From NCBI RefSeq assembly GCF_026107455.2, contig NZ_JAPCHY010000001.1, positions 1 to 64,000 of the forward strand: a DNA stretch of 64,000 nt. The letters are read 5' to 3'. Under the pieces are notes generated by a model. It searched no databases, was not told where the DNA came from, and worked only from the letters and a program-made list of their open reading frames with translations. Positions 9,231 through 20,389 of this stretch are shown here, piece by piece. The DNA comes from Xanthomonas chitinilytica (GTDB taxonomy: Bacteria > Pseudomonadota > Gammaproteobacteria > Xanthomonadales > Xanthomonadaceae). Both the position numbers and the translations under genes were made by a program. Positions within the stretch are counted from its first letter, which is position 1, and the number at the start of each line of letters is the position of its first letter.

Positions 9231-9261
9231 AGCCCGCCGGCGCGATCCGGCGGGCTTTTTT
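9231..9261 (+). terminator. Intrinsic terminator after the TonB receptor gene
   Basis: AGCCCGCCGG and CCGGCGGGCT form a 10-base-pair stem around a CGCGAT loop, followed by a run of T. It begins 22 bases after the receptor stop codon and sits between convergent genes. Confidence 0.92.
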
Positions 9262-9295
9262 CTGCAACGGCTGGCGCCGGCAATCCCCGCGCGGC

Positions 9296-9913
9296 TCAGT
9301 GCTTCCTGCCGCCCAGCATTTCGTCGCGCCCCTGTTCGGCCCTGGACGCGCCGATCGCGGTCTCCACGTTCCTGACCTCCTCGGGCGGCGGCAGCAGCAC
9401 CGGCATGCCCAGCGACTGGATCCACAGTTCCCGGCACCATCCCATCGTGTGGTAGAGGTGGTGGTCCTCGTCGCTCTCGACCGCCCTGTAGGCCGGCTCG
9501 AGCACCTCGCCCAGCGGCCCGCCCTGCTCCACGACCTTGCCGATGAGCTCCCAGTTCTGGTGGTCCTTGGTCTCGGCCAGCACGACGCATTCGGCGGCCA
9601 CCCGTTCGGCCGCTTCCGGCGGACCGGAAGCGATCGCCATTTCGATCGCCTCGACCAGCGAGGAGCCCAGGTGCGCCACCACCTTGCGACCCGGCGAGGC
9701 TTCCCCGGCCTCCATCCCGAGCTGCTCGAAAACGCGCATCAGCACCTGCTCGTGGGTCCTGGTCTCCTCGAGATACTCGCCCCACTCCTGCTTCAGGTCC
9801 TTGTTGACCGCCGCCGCGATGGCTGCGGTGTAGATCCGGATCCCGCCGCGCTCCGTTTCGAGCGCCTGAAGAAGCAGTTCGTGGACCTGATCGTTCTTGA
9901 CCTTAGCTGGAAC
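9296..9913 (-). CDS. Ferritin-like four-helix protein; start codon unclear
   Basis: About 205 residues with the composition and spaced E...ExxH signatures of ferritin-like diiron proteins: ALETERGG, EETRTHEQVL, then a second half with KDHQNWEL and DEDHHLYH. The conserved N-terminus reads VPAKVKNDQVHELL, but its first codon is GTT, and no ATG, GTG or TTG occurs in frame nearby. An ATG at 9918-9920 lies one base out of phase and stops after five codons. Either a one-base frameshift separates the start from the body, or an unusual start is used. The frame as such runs on upstream far beyond any sensible N-terminus. Function may be iron or oxidative-stress related; that is inference from the fold. 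Confidence 0.6.
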   Translation of the reverse strand, partial: VPAKVKNDQVHELLLQALETERGGIRIYTAAIAAAVNKDLKQEWGEYLEETRTHEQVLMRVFEQLGMEAGEASPGRKVVAHLGSSLVEAIEMAIASGPPEAAERVAAECVVLAETKDHQNWELIGKVVEQGGPLGEVLEPAYRAVESDEDHHLYHTMGWCRELWIQSLGMPVLLPPPEEVRNVETAIGASRAEQGRDEMLGGRKH

Positions 9914-10694
9914 GGGCCATGGCCAACACTCCGGACATCGATGGATGAGGCCCCTCTTCGCGGAAAAACACCACGTGACAGGGACCCGAGGACGACCTCC
10001 ACATTCCCCGATCCGCAGAGGTTGCGACGGCCGATGGAGAAACGCATGAAGCCGCGCGCAGATACCGCGCTTCTGATCCCGGACATGCTCAACCGGTTCG
10101 ACTTCGAGGACGGGCCGCGCCTGGCGAAGGCAGCCGCCGCCATTGCGCCGCGGATCGCCCGCCTGCGCGAGCGCTTCGACCTGGCGGGCGCACCGACCAT
10201 CCATCTCAACGACAACTTCTCGCACTGGCAGGGAGAGTTCCGCGAACTGGTCGCTCGCTGCCTGGAGGCCGGCGGCCATCCCGCCGCCATCGCCGGCCAC
10301 CTCGCCCCGCGCCCCCGCGACTACCACGTGCTGAAACCCAAGCACTCCGGCTTCCTTGCCACGCCCCTGGCCATCCTGCTGGCCAGGCTGGGGATCCGGC
10401 GACGGGTGCTGACCGGGATCGCGGCGGATTCCTGCGTGCTGGCGACCGCCCAGGACACCAACATGCGCGAGTACCGGATCTGGTCGCCGCGGGACTGCGT
10501 GGCCGCCATCACGGGCGAGTGCAGGGAAAGAGCGCTGAAACTCATGGCCAGCGCCATGACTGCGAAGGTCGCGGCCAGCACCCCGGGCCGGGGCATCTTC
10601 CCCCGCCAGGCACGCGGCGGTGCTGCGCGACGATGCCGGCAAGTTGTTACCGTCGGGAAAGTTCGCGACTGGTGGCCCGACGAAGCCCCAAAAG

Positions 10695-10718
10695 AAAAGC
10701 GGGCCGAAGCCCGCTTTT
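10695..10718 (-). terminator. Intrinsic terminator of pnp with UUCG tetraloop (possibly bidirectional)
   Basis: On the minus strand AAAAGCGGGC and GCCCGCTTTT form a perfect 10-pair stem closed by a TTCG loop, followed by CTTTT, 25 bases after the pnp stop. The symmetric A and T tracts could also end transcription from the plus strand, though the plus-side T run is only four long. Confidence 0.9.
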
Positions 10719-10742
10719 CCTGGTCTGCAACAGCGTCGTGGC

Positions 10743-12851
<2,109 letters not shown>

Positions 12852-12952
12852 GGGGGTTTCCTTGGATGATGCTTTCTTCAGATGGACCGGCGGCGGCCCT
12901 TGCCGTCGACGGGTGACCGGGCGGTTCCGGTCGCTGGTTTTTTACGGGGTAC

Positions 12953-12986
12953 CAAAACAAAACCGCGGCGCATCGCTGCGCCGCGG
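12953..12986 (-). terminator. Terminator/attenuator between rpsO and pnp
   Basis: CCGCGGCGCA and TGCGCCGCGG pair in a perfect 10-base stem with a four-base loop, followed on the minus strand by TTTTGTTTT. It lies 12 bases after the rpsO stop and about 100 bases before the pnp start, so it would reduce read-through into pnp. Confidence 0.88.
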
Positions 12987-12998
12987 GGGATTCGTTGC

Positions 12999-13259
12999 TT
13001 AGCGACGCAGGCCAAGCTTCTCGATCAGGGCCTTGTAACGCTCGACGTCCTTCTTCTTCAGGTAGTCGAGCAGGCTGCGACGGCGGTTGACCATCTGCAG
13101 CAGGCCGCGGCGGCTGTGGTGGTCCTTCTTGTGGGTCTTGAAGTGGCCGGTCAGCAGTTCGATGCGGGCGGTCAGCAGGGCGACCTGGACTTCCGGCGAA
13201 CCGGTGTCGGCAGCGCCGCGCTTGTTTTCTTCAATGACCTTCTGGGTGTCGATCGACAT
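12999..13259 (-). CDS. rpsO: 30S ribosomal protein S15
   Basis: S15 is a primary 16S rRNA-binding protein of the small-subunit platform. The 86-residue sequence, starting [11 protein letters not shown], has the hallmark [26 protein letters not shown] and [10 protein letters not shown] segments and the usual length. The ATG at 13259 gives the standard N-terminus; the 16 upstream in-frame codons are not conserved in kind. AAGAGAA upstream serves as ribosome site. It is followed by a strong terminator and then pnp, the common rpsO-pnp order. Confidence 0.98.
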   Translation of the reverse strand: MSIDTQKVIEENKRGAADTGSPEVQVALLTARIELLTGHFKTHKKDHHSRRGLLQMVNRRRSLLDYLKKKDVERYKALIEKLGLRR

Positions 13260-13434
13260 GATGTTTTCTCTTGGATGCGTGGCCGGCAGGAACGTGCGAT
13301 GACGCACCGCGCAGCTCGCCGATTACCGATGGATGCGCCGTAGGCGCGACGTGCCTGAAAAGGCCGCAATATTGTACCGGCGCGGGGCCGCCGGGACAAG
13401 GCGCAGGCCTTCCCCGGCCCCAGGAATTCCCCCT

Positions 13435-13542
13435 GTAGGAGCGACGTCAGTCGCGACCGGGCTTTCCCGACCGAGGGTCAGGGCCGAGAACCCTCCGGCA
13501 GGTTTCACGGCAAGGCCCCGTCGCGACTGACGTCGCTCCTAC
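13435..13542. repeat. REP doublet (REPIN) in the truB-rpsO gap
   Basis: Two copies of a 22-base REP, 13435-13456 and 13521-13542, lie in exact inverted orientation 64 bases apart. Each starts with GTAG and contains a GCGAC/GTCGC stem. It fills most of the 306-base gap between truB and rpsO; the rest of the gap shows no gene. Confidence 0.9.
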
Positions 13543-13565
13543 AGTTCCCTCGGGCAGCCCCGGGA

Positions 13566-14477
13566 TCAGAGGTTGAACAGGCGCTGCGGCGCCAGCAGGC
13601 CGGTGGCGTCCACCTGCCCCAGGCCCAGTTCGAGGCCGTCGGCCTGGAACACCGCCACCGCCCCTTCCGGCCAGGCCGGGTCGCGCAGGCGCTGGCCCAT
13701 GCGGAAGCGGCGGGCCTGCTCGGCATCCAGCTCCACCCTCGGGAAGCCGGCCAGGCCGGCCGACAACGGCAGCAGCCAGGCCTGCATCGCCGCCTCGTCG
13801 CCGCGCTCGGCCAGGTCGCGCAGGGCGTCCAGGGTCACCATCGGCGCCTGCCGGAACGGCTCCACCCACAGCCGCCGCAGCCCGGCGATGTGCGCCCCGC
13901 ACCCCAGGACCTCGCCCAGGTCGCGGGCCAGGCTGCGGATGTAGGTGCCGGAGCCGCAGGTCACCCGCAGCGACAGCCGCGTCGGCTGCCGGTCCAGCAC
14001 CTCGATGGCGTGCACCTCGACTTCGCGCTCGGGCGCCTCGATGGCTTCGCCGCGCCGCGCCTTCGCGTACAGCGGCTCGCCGCCCTGCTTGAGCGCCGAA
14101 TAGACCGGGGCGCGCTGGCGGATGCGGCCGCGCAGCGGCGCCAGCGCCGTTTCCAGCATCGCCTCGTCGATCGCCGGCACCGGGCGGGTGCGCAGCGGCT
14201 GGCCGTCGGCGTCGTCGGTATCGGTGGTGGTGCCCAGCACCACCTCGGCGTCGTAGGCCTTGGCCGAGCCCAGCAGCAGGCCGGCGATCTTGGTGGCCTC
14301 GCCGAAGCACAGCGGCAGCATGCCGGTGGCGAGCGGGTCCAGGCTGCCGGTATGGCCGCCCTTCTCCGCGCGGAACAGCCGGCGCGCCACCTGCAGGGCG
14401 GCGTTGGAGCTGATGCCGGTCGGCTTGTCGAGCAGCAGGATGCCGTCCAGGCGGCGGAATGCGATGCGTTGGGACAT
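13566..14477 (-). CDS. truB: tRNA pseudouridine-55 synthase
   Basis: TruB converts U55 in the T loop of tRNAs to pseudouridine and acts as a tRNA folding chaperone. The 303-residue protein has the N-terminal [12 protein letters not shown] motif and the catalytic aspartate in [12 protein letters not shown] (D47), and the conserved [15 protein letters not shown] segment. The C-terminal part forms the TruB C-terminal domain. ATG at 14477 fits the family. It lies 124 bases downstream of rbfA in the conserved nusA-infB cluster and is separated from rpsO by a REP doublet. Confidence 0.97.
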   Translation of the reverse strand: MSQRIAFRRLDGILLLDKPTGISSNAALQVARRLFRAEKGGHTGSLDPLATGMLPLCFGEATKIAGLLLGSAKAYDAEVVLGTTTDTDDADGQPLRTRPVPAIDEAMLETALAPLRGRIRQRAPVYSALKQGGEPLYAKARRGEAIEAPEREVEVHAIEVLDRQPTRLSLRVTCGSGTYIRSLARDLGEVLGCGAHIAGLRRLWVEPFRQAPMVTLDALRDLAERGDEAAMQAWLLPLSAGLAGFPRVELDAEQARRFRMGQRLRDPAWPEGAVAVFQADGLELGLGQVDATGLLAPQRLFNL

Positions 14478-14601
14478 GGAAGCTACGTTGCGGCGCCGGC
14501 GATGCGGCGGAACCGGCCACGGGCCGGCGGGCGATTCGAGCGGCAGGCGACCGAGGGCCGGCCGCCGATACCAGAACAGCCCTTGCGGGCTGTCTGGGGT
14601 C

Positions 14602-14979
14602 TTATTCCTCGTCCGGCTTCGACTGCGCCGCGAGCGTATCGGGCAGGTCGCGCAGGATGTTGTCGATGCGTTCGCCGCGGTCCACCGAGTCGTCGTAGTG
14701 GAAATGCAGCTCCGGCACGTGCCGCAGCTTCATCGCCCGCGCCAGCGCGGTGCGCAGCTCGCCCGACAGCTCCTTCAGCCCCTTGACCGCCTCGGCCGAA
14801 CGCTCGGGCATCAGTGCGGTGACGTACACCTTGGCATGGGCCATGTCGCGGGTGACCTCGACATCGGACACGCTGACCGAGGGCAGCCCATGCTCGCGCA
14901 CGGCACTGTGCACCAGCGTGCCCAGATCGCGGCGGATCTGCGCGGCTACGCGGTCGGTACGGTGGAAGGTCTTGGGCAC
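14602..14979 (-). CDS. rbfA: Ribosome-binding factor A
   Basis: RbfA is a small KH-fold protein that binds the free 30S subunit, assists maturation of the 16S rRNA 5' end and is needed for cold adaptation. The 125-residue sequence, starting (GTG) [14 protein letters not shown], carries the family's KVYVT strand and the [18 protein letters not shown] signature before an acidic tail. Start codon is GTG. It follows infB by 84 bases and precedes truB, the standard order. Confidence 0.97.
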   Translation of the reverse strand: MPKTFHRTDRVAAQIRRDLGTLVHSAVREHGLPSVSVSDVEVTRDMAHAKVYVTALMPERSAEAVKGLKELSGELRTALARAMKLRHVPELHFHYDDSVDRGERIDNILRDLPDTLAAQSKPDEE

Positions 14980-15063
14980 GTCGGGAACTCTTCTGTAGGG
15001 GGAAGCGGTACTGCCTGGAACCGGGGCCGGGACGCCCTGCGGCGCCCCGGCTCCGTATTGCGG

Positions 15064-17682
15064 TTACAGCGTGCGCTGGACTTCGATGCGCTCGAAGCAC
15101 TCGATCTGGTCGCCGGCCTTGACGTCGTTGTAGGCCTTCACGCCGATACCGCACTCGGTACCGTTGCGGACCTCGTCGACGTTCTCCTTGAAGCGGCGCA
15201 GCGATTCCAGTTCGCCTTCGAACACCACCACGCTGTCGCGCAGCACGCGGATCGGCTTGTTCCGCTTGACCACGCCCTCGACCACCATGCAGCCGGCGAC
15301 GGCGCCGAACTTGGAGCTGCGGAACACGTCGCGGACCTCGGCGATGCCGATGATTTCCTCGCGGATCTCCACGCCCAGCAGACCCGAAGCCACCTGCTTC
15401 ACCTGGTCGATCACGTCGTAGATGATCGAGAAGTAGCGCAGGTCGACGCCGTTGGATTCGATGATGCGGCGCGCGGAGGCATCGGCACGCACGTTGAAGC
15501 CGATCACGGTGGCCTTGGAAGCGACCGCCGAGTTGGCGTCCGACTCGGTGATGCCGCCCACGCCGGAGTGGATCACGTTGATGCGGATGTCGTCGTTGGA
15601 CAGCGCCACCAGTGCCTGGCACAGCGCCTGCACCGAGCCCTGGACGTCGGCCTTGACGAGCAGGTTCAGCACCTGCTGGCCTTCGCCCTTGCCCATCTGC
15701 GCCATGATGTCTTCCATGCGGCTGCCCGCGGACTGCACCAGGCGCGACTCGCGCCGCTTGGTCTCGCGCTGCTGCGCCACTTCCTTGGCCAGGCGCTCGT
15801 CGTCCACCACCACGAAGTCGTCGCCGGCATCGGGCACGCCGGACAGGCCGAGCACCTGCACCGGGATCGACGGGCCGGCGTGGTCGGGCTGCTTGCCGGT
15901 TTCGTCGAACAGGGCGCGCACGCGGCCGTACTGGATGCCGCACACCAGGTAGTCGCCCTTCTTCAGGCTGCCCTGCTGCACCAGCACCGTGGCCACCGGG
16001 CCGCGGCCCTTGTCCAGCGAGGATTCGATGACCACGCCGCTGGCGCGGCCTTCGGCCACCGCCTTCAGCTCCAGCACTTCGGCCTGGATCGTGATCGCGT
16101 CCAGCAGGTCGTCGATGCCCAGGCCGGTCTTGGCCGAGATCTCCACCATCTGGATGTCGCCGCCGAAGTCCTCGGCCACGACCTGCTCGCCGAGCAGTTC
16201 GTTCTTGACCCGCATCGGGTCGGCGTCGGACTTGTCGATCTTGTTGATGGCCACGATCAGCGGCACGTTCGCCGAACGCGCGTGCTGGATCGCTTCCTTG
16301 GTCTGCGGCATGACGCCGTCGTCGGCGGCCACCACCAGCACCACGATGTCGGTCAGCTTGGCGCCGCGGGCGCGCATCGAGGTGAACGCGGCGTGGCCCG
16401 GGGTATCCAGGAAGCTGATCACGCCCTTGGGCGTTTCCACGTGGTAGGCGCCGATGTGCTGAGTGATGCCGCCGGCTTCGCCGGTGGCGACCTTGGTGCG
16501 GCGGATGTAGTCCAGCAGCGAGGTCTTGCCGTGGTCGACGTGGCCCATGATGGTGACCACCGGCGGACGCGCGACGGCCTCGCCCTGGTCGCCCTCGGTC
16601 AACGCCAGCAGCGCGTCCTCGATGTCGTCGCTGTCGGCGCGGGTCACCTTGTGGCCGAGTTCCTCGGTCACCAGTGCCGCGGTGTCGTGGTCGATGGTCT
16701 GGGTGATGGTGGCCATCACGCCCATCTTGAACAACGCCTTGACCACGTCGCCGCCCTTGAGCGCGAGCTTCTGCGCCAGGTCGGCCACGGTGATGGTCTC
16801 GCCGATGGCGACCTCGCGCACGACCGGAGCGGTCGGACGCTCGAAACCATGGCTGCCGCTGCCGCTGCGCGACTGTTCGTTGCCGCGGCGGTTGCCCGGA
16901 CGCGACGACGGACGGCCGCGCGAACCGGTGTTGCTGCGACGCGCACGGTCGGCCGCGGACAGGTGCAACTGGCCGGCGAAGCGGTTGCCGCCGTCGTCGT
17001 CGGACGCCATGGCGTGCGAACCGCGCGGCTTGACCGGCTTGGCATGGGCGGGCCGCTCCTCGGCGCGCGGCGCGGCCGGCTTGGCCGCCGCCGGCGCAGC
17101 CGGACGCGCGGGCCTGGCCGGCTCTTCCACGGCGGTGGCGGCCACGGCAGCCGCTTCGGCCGCCTTGCGTTCGGCCTCGATGCGCTCGCGCTCGGCTTCT
17201 TCTTCCCTGCGCTTGCGTTCGATCTCTTCGGCGCGCTGGCGATCGATCTCGGCCAGCCGGCGCTGTTCTTCCAGATTGCGCTGCCTGGATTCCTCCAGCT
17301 TGCGCAGGATCTCCGCACGCTCGTCGTCCACCGGGCCCGATGCGCGCCCTTCCGCCGTATCGGCCGTCTTGACGTAGGTGCGCTTCTGCCGCACCTCGAC
17401 GTTGACGGTGGTCTTGCTGCGGCCGGCGCTGACGGTCACTTCCTGCAGCTTGCGCCGGTTCAGGGTGATCTTCTTGGGCACGGCCTCGCCCTCGTCGGCA
17501 CCCTGCTCGCTCTTGCCATGGGTGCGGCGAAGGAAGCCGAGCAGCTTCATCTTCTCGGTACTGGTCACGACCTGGTCGGGACCGCTGAACTTCATGCCGG
17601 CCTCGGCCAGCTGTTCCAGCAGTTTCTCGACCGGCGTGTTGACCAGTGCGGCAAGCTTGCGGATGGTGGTTTCCTGCGACAT
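15064..17682 (-). CDS. infB: Translation initiation factor IF-2
   Basis: IF-2 is the GTPase that places fMet-tRNA on the 30S subunit and promotes subunit joining. The 872-residue protein begins with the IF2 N-terminal helix-turn-helix module (residues 1-60). A long charged, alanine- and arginine-rich linker follows (about 100-330). The G domain has GHVDHGKTS near 380-388, DTPGHAAF near 426 and NKIDKSDAD near 480, followed by the beta-barrel domains and the fMet-tRNA-binding C-terminus. ATG at 17682 gives the family N-terminus and has a TAGGA site; twelve codons further upstream also lie in frame. It sits 95 bases after nusA. Confidence 0.98.
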   Translation of the reverse strand: MSQETTIRKLAALVNTPVEKLLEQLAEAGMKFSGPDQVVTSTEKMKLLGFLRRTHGKSEQGADEGEAVPKKITLNRRKLQEVTVSAGRSKTTVNVEVRQKRTYVKTADTAEGRASGPVDDERAEILRKLEESRQRNLEEQRRLAEIDRQRAEEIERKRREEEAERERIEAERKAAEAAAVAATAVEEPARPARPAAPAAAKPAAPRAEERPAHAKPVKPRGSHAMASDDDGGNRFAGQLHLSAADRARRSNTGSRGRPSSRPGNRRGNEQSRSGSGSHGFERPTAPVVREVAIGETITVADLAQKLALKGGDVVKALFKMGVMATITQTIDHDTAALVTEELGHKVTRADSDDIEDALLALTEGDQGEAVARPPVVTIMGHVDHGKTSLLDYIRRTKVATGEAGGITQHIGAYHVETPKGVISFLDTPGHAAFTSMRARGAKLTDIVVLVVAADDGVMPQTKEAIQHARSANVPLIVAINKIDKSDADPMRVKNELLGEQVVAEDFGGDIQMVEISAKTGLGIDDLLDAITIQAEVLELKAVAEGRASGVVIESSLDKGRGPVATVLVQQGSLKKGDYLVCGIQYGRVRALFDETGKQPDHAGPSIPVQVLGLSGVPDAGDDFVVVDDERLAKEVAQQRETKRRESRLVQSAGSRMEDIMAQMGKGEGQQVLNLLVKADVQGSVQALCQALVALSNDDIRINVIHSGVGGITESDANSAVASKATVIGFNVRADASARRIIESNGVDLRYFSIIYDVIDQVKQVASGLLGVEIREEIIGIAEVRDVFRSSKFGAVAGCMVVEGVVKRNKPIRVLRDSVVVFEGELESLRRFKENVDEVRNGTECGIGVKAYNDVKAGDQIECFERIEVQRTL

Positions 17683-17777
17683 TCGGATCCTATGATCTGG
17701 TTGGCGCCCCCTCGACACTTGCGAAGGTTGCGCGGATTCTAAGCCCTGAACGGGTCAGGGCACTGTTCATCGCTGGC

Positions 17778-19289
17778 TCATTCGCCGCGCTCCAGGCGGG
17801 CGATCTCCTCGGCGCGGGCTGCCAGGACCAGCGCCGCGGCGCGTTCCAGGTCCATGTCCTCGATGCCGAATTCCAGGATCTCGTCAGCCGCCAGCTCCGA
17901 AAGATCCTCGCTCGTGCGCACGCCATGGCCGGCCAGCGCGTAAGCAGTGGCGTCGTCCATGCCTTCCAGCGAAAGCAGGTCCTCGGCCGGCTGGCCTTCC
18001 TCCAGGCCCTCCTCCTCCGCCAGCGCCTCGTTGAGCAGCGCGTCGCGGGCTCGGGCGCGCAGTTCCTCGACGATGTCCTCGTCGAAGCCCTCCACCGCCA
18101 GCAGTTCGCCGACCGGCACGTAGGCCACTTCCTCGACGGTGTTGAAGCCCTCGGACACCAGGATGCCGGCGATTTCCTCGTCCACTTCCAGCTTGTCCAT
18201 GAACAGCTGGCGGGCGACGGCCTGCTCGGCCTCCGACTTCGCGGTGACCTGGTCCTGGGTCATCACGTTGAGCTGCCAGCCGGTCAGGCGGCTGGCCAGG
18301 CGCACGTTCTGGCCGCCCTTGCCGATCGCCTGGGCCAGGCGGTCCTCGGCCACGGCCAGGTCCATCGAGTGCTTCTCTTCGTCGACGATGATCGACTGCA
18401 CTTCGGCCGGCGCCATCGCATTGATGACGAAGTTGGCCGGGTTCTCGTTCCACAGCACGATGTCCACGCGCTCGCCGTTGAGCTCGTTGGACACGGCCTG
18501 CACGCGCGAACCGCGCATGCCGATGCAGGCGCCGATGGGATCGGTACGGGCGTCGTGCGCCAGCACCGCGATCTTGGCGCGGTCGCCCGGGTCGCGGGCG
18601 CAGGCCTTGATCTCGACCAGGCCCTGGCCGACTTCCGGCACTTCCAGCTTGAACAGCTCGATCATGAATTCCGGTGCGGCGCGGCTGATGAACAGCTGCG
18701 GGCCGCGCGGCTCCGAGCGCACTTCGGCCAGGTAGCCGCGCACGCGGTCGCCGGTGCGCAGCACGTCGCGCGGAATGCCCTTGTCCTTGGGGATGAAGGC
18801 TTCGGCGTTGCCGCCCAGGTCGACGTAGATGTTGCCGCGCTCGGCGCGCTTGACCACGCCGGTGACCAGCTCGCCGACGCGATCCTTCCACGCATCGACC
18901 ACCTGCTGGCGCTCGGCCTCGCGCACGCGCTGCACGATCACCTGCTTGGCGGCCTGCGCGGCGATGCGGCCGAAGTCCGGGTTCTCGATCGGCTCTTCGA
19001 TGTAATCGCCCACTTCCACGCCGTCGGCTTCGTCGATGGCGTCCATCAGGCGGATCTGGCGGTCGGGCGACTCCATCACCACGTCGTCGGCCACGACTTC
19101 CCAGCGACGGAAGGTTTCGTAGCTGCCGTCCTTGTGGTCGATGGCGACGCGCGCCAGCACGTCCTGGTCGGGATAGCGCTTCTTCGCCGCCGAGGCCAGC
19201 GCGGCCTCGATCGCCTCGAAGATCACTTCCCGCGGTACGCCTTTTTCGTTGGCGACCGCATCCACTACCAGCAAAAGTTCCTTGCTCAT
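17778..19289 (-). CDS. nusA: Transcription termination/antitermination factor NusA
   Basis: NusA binds RNA polymerase and nascent RNA, modulating pausing, intrinsic termination and antitermination on rRNA operons. The 503-residue protein has the N-terminal polymerase-binding domain (1-130), an S1 domain (about 135-200), two KH domains (about 230-350, with IGMRGSRVQAV and GKGGQNVRLA), and two C-terminal acidic repeat domains (about 365-500). The extra C-terminal repeats are typical of proteobacterial NusA. ATG at 19289 gives the normal MSKELLLVVDAVANEKG start; the longer frame would run into rimP. It begins four bases after the rimP stop, so the two are probably translated together. Confidence 0.98.
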   Translation of the reverse strand: MSKELLLVVDAVANEKGVPREVIFEAIEAALASAAKKRYPDQDVLARVAIDHKDGSYETFRRWEVVADDVVMESPDRQIRLMDAIDEADGVEVGDYIEEPIENPDFGRIAAQAAKQVIVQRVREAERQQVVDAWKDRVGELVTGVVKRAERGNIYVDLGGNAEAFIPKDKGIPRDVLRTGDRVRGYLAEVRSEPRGPQLFISRAAPEFMIELFKLEVPEVGQGLVEIKACARDPGDRAKIAVLAHDARTDPIGACIGMRGSRVQAVSNELNGERVDIVLWNENPANFVINAMAPAEVQSIIVDEEKHSMDLAVAEDRLAQAIGKGGQNVRLASRLTGWQLNVMTQDQVTAKSEAEQAVARQLFMDKLEVDEEIAGILVSEGFNTVEEVAYVPVGELLAVEGFDEDIVEELRARARDALLNEALAEEEGLEEGQPAEDLLSLEGMDDATAYALAGHGVRTSEDLSELAADEILEFGIEDMDLERAAALVLAARAEEIARLERGE

Positions 19290-19293
19290 TGGC

Positions 19294-19884
19294 TCACTCC
19301 GCGCGCGGCTTGTCGGCCGCCGGCTCGTTGGATGGTTTCTTTTTCGCCTTGCCACCCTGCTTGGGGGCCGGGCCAGTGGGTTTGGTCGGCGCCAGGCCGA
19401 GGGCGGCCCAGTCCGGAATGATGCGCGCCTTGTCGATGTTGTCGAACGCGGCGACCAGCGGGCGGCCATCGACGGCGAACGTCACCGTGCCCTGCTGTTC
19501 GTCGACGGCGACGATCTCGCCCTGCAGGCGGCGACGGCCGTCCTGCGGCAGCTTCAGGCCGACCTTGGCCGACTCGCCGAGATGGCGCTGGAACTGCTCC
19601 AGCGTGAACAACGGACGATCGACGCCGGGCGAGGACACCTCCAGGGTGTAATTGCCGCTGATCGGGTCCTCGACGTCCAGCTGCGCGGAGACCTCGCGGC
19701 TCACGCGCTCGCAATCGTCGATGTTGACGATGCGCTCGGGCTGCTCGGCCAGCGGCACGTCGATATACAGGCGCAGGGTCGCGCCACCGGGTGCCGGCAG
19801 GTACTCCGCACCCAGCAGATCGAGCCCCAGCGCCTGCACGGTGGGGCCCAGCAGATTCGCGATTTCGGTTGCCTTGTCGCTCAC
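19294..19884 (-). CDS. rimP: Ribosome maturation factor RimP
   Basis: RimP binds the 30S subunit and is needed for its maturation. The 196-residue product has the N-terminal domain ending in the family signature around [16 protein letters not shown] and the C-terminal SH3-like domain, followed by a lysine-rich tail of about 35 residues that is longer than in E. coli. Start is GTG at 19882-19884. It is the first protein gene of the tRNA-fMet-rimP-nusA-infB cluster and is preceded by several RNA hairpins. Confidence 0.95.
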   Translation of the reverse strand: MSDKATEIANLLGPTVQALGLDLLGAEYLPAPGGATLRLYIDVPLAEQPERIVNIDDCERVSREVSAQLDVEDPISGNYTLEVSSPGVDRPLFTLEQFQRHLGESAKVGLKLPQDGRRRLQGEIVAVDEQQGTVTFAVDGRPLVAAFDNIDKARIIPDWAALGLAPTKPTGPAPKQGGKAKKKPSNEPAADKPRAE

Positions 19885-19952
19885 AGCCTGCCTTGGTTCT
19901 ATGAATGGGGACTGGCACTACCCAGCCGGGTTTTCCGTCTTCCGGAAACAGC

Positions 19953-19974
19953 AAAGGGCCCAGCTGGGCCCTTT
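19953..19974 (-). terminator. Perfect palindromic hairpin ahead of rimP (attenuator candidate)
   Basis: AAAGGGCCCAG and CTGGGCCCTTT form a 22-base perfect palindrome between the initiator tRNA and rimP, followed on the minus strand by GCTGTTT. It resembles a weak intrinsic terminator that would limit transcription from the tRNA promoter into rimP-nusA-infB. Confidence 0.6.
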
Positions 19975-19983
19975 GTCCGGTAT

Positions 19984-20079
19984 GAATCCGGTGACTGGAT
20001 TCCGGTTGCAAGAACGGGAACATGTCGTTCTTGCGAGCCCAGCTTTCCGAATCTCCGCAGGACTTCCGGGGAAGTCCTG
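19984..20079 (-). other. Three further hairpins in the tRNA-rimP leader
   Basis: Going away from the tRNA there is a 10-pair stem with a GG loop at 20058-20079, a 9-pair stem (GCAAGAACG/CGTTCTTGC) at 20008-20034, and a 6-pair stem (GAATCC/GGATTC) at 19984-20002. All are perfect. Together with the palindrome at 19953 they make a structured leader of about 125 bases. Likely roles are tRNA 3' processing, attenuation or autoregulation; this is inferred. Confidence 0.55.
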
Positions 20080-20092
20080 CGCGACTCGAAGC

Positions 20093-20169
20093 TGGTAGCG
20101 GGGGCAGGATTTGAACCTGCGACCTTCGGGTTATGAGCCCGACGAGCTGCCAGACTGCTCCACCCCGCA
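20093..20169 (-). tRNA. Initiator tRNA-fMet (CAU)
   Basis: The 77-base gene includes the encoded CCA. The cloverleaf is complete, with anticodon CAT. Initiator hallmarks are present: an unpaired 1:72 position (here T opposite T), an A11:U24 pair in the D stem, and three consecutive G:C pairs in the anticodon stem (GGG CTCATAA CCC). It precedes rimP-nusA-infB exactly as metY does in E. coli, coupling initiator tRNA with IF-2 supply. Confidence 0.97.
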
Positions 20170-20180
20170 GCAGAAGCGGA

Positions 20181-20209
20181 ATTATGAAGGTTCGATGCGG
20201 ATATTGCAA
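20181..20209 (-). promoter_or_regulatory. Sigma-70-type promoter for tRNA-fMet and the rimP operon
   Basis: On the minus strand TTGCAA (-35) and CATAAT (-10) are separated by exactly 17 bases, and the -10 box ends 11 bases before the tRNA 5' end. Both boxes are close to consensus and the spacing is optimal. Confidence 0.8.
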
Positions 20210-20349
20210 GCTTCGAAACTTCTTTTTTGCGACCCGCCGGGGCGGGAAACAAAGGAAGGCGATGTTGCCGCCTCCCTGCCGAACCGGCCCTGGGGACCGG
20301 GTTCGATGCGGCGCCGCCTTTCGGAAACCGCCGCATTCAGTAATGCAGG

Positions 20350-20373
20350 GCGCGCATGTTACACGATGCGCGC
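20350..20373 (-). terminator. Hairpin after nuoN (no T tract)
   Basis: GCGCGCAT and ATGCGCGC pair perfectly around an eight-base loop, starting 16 bases after the nuoN stop. There is no run of T, so it may protect the transcript end or work with a termination factor rather than being a full intrinsic terminator. Confidence 0.4.
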
Positions 20374-20389
20374 GGGTTTGTGTCGAAAA

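Noticed and set aside
2278..9283. Very long antisense frames (1367 and 1848 codons) over the metalloprotease, amylase and receptor genes
   Set aside because: Same antisense artefact of high GC; no start with ribosome site and no recognisable domain.
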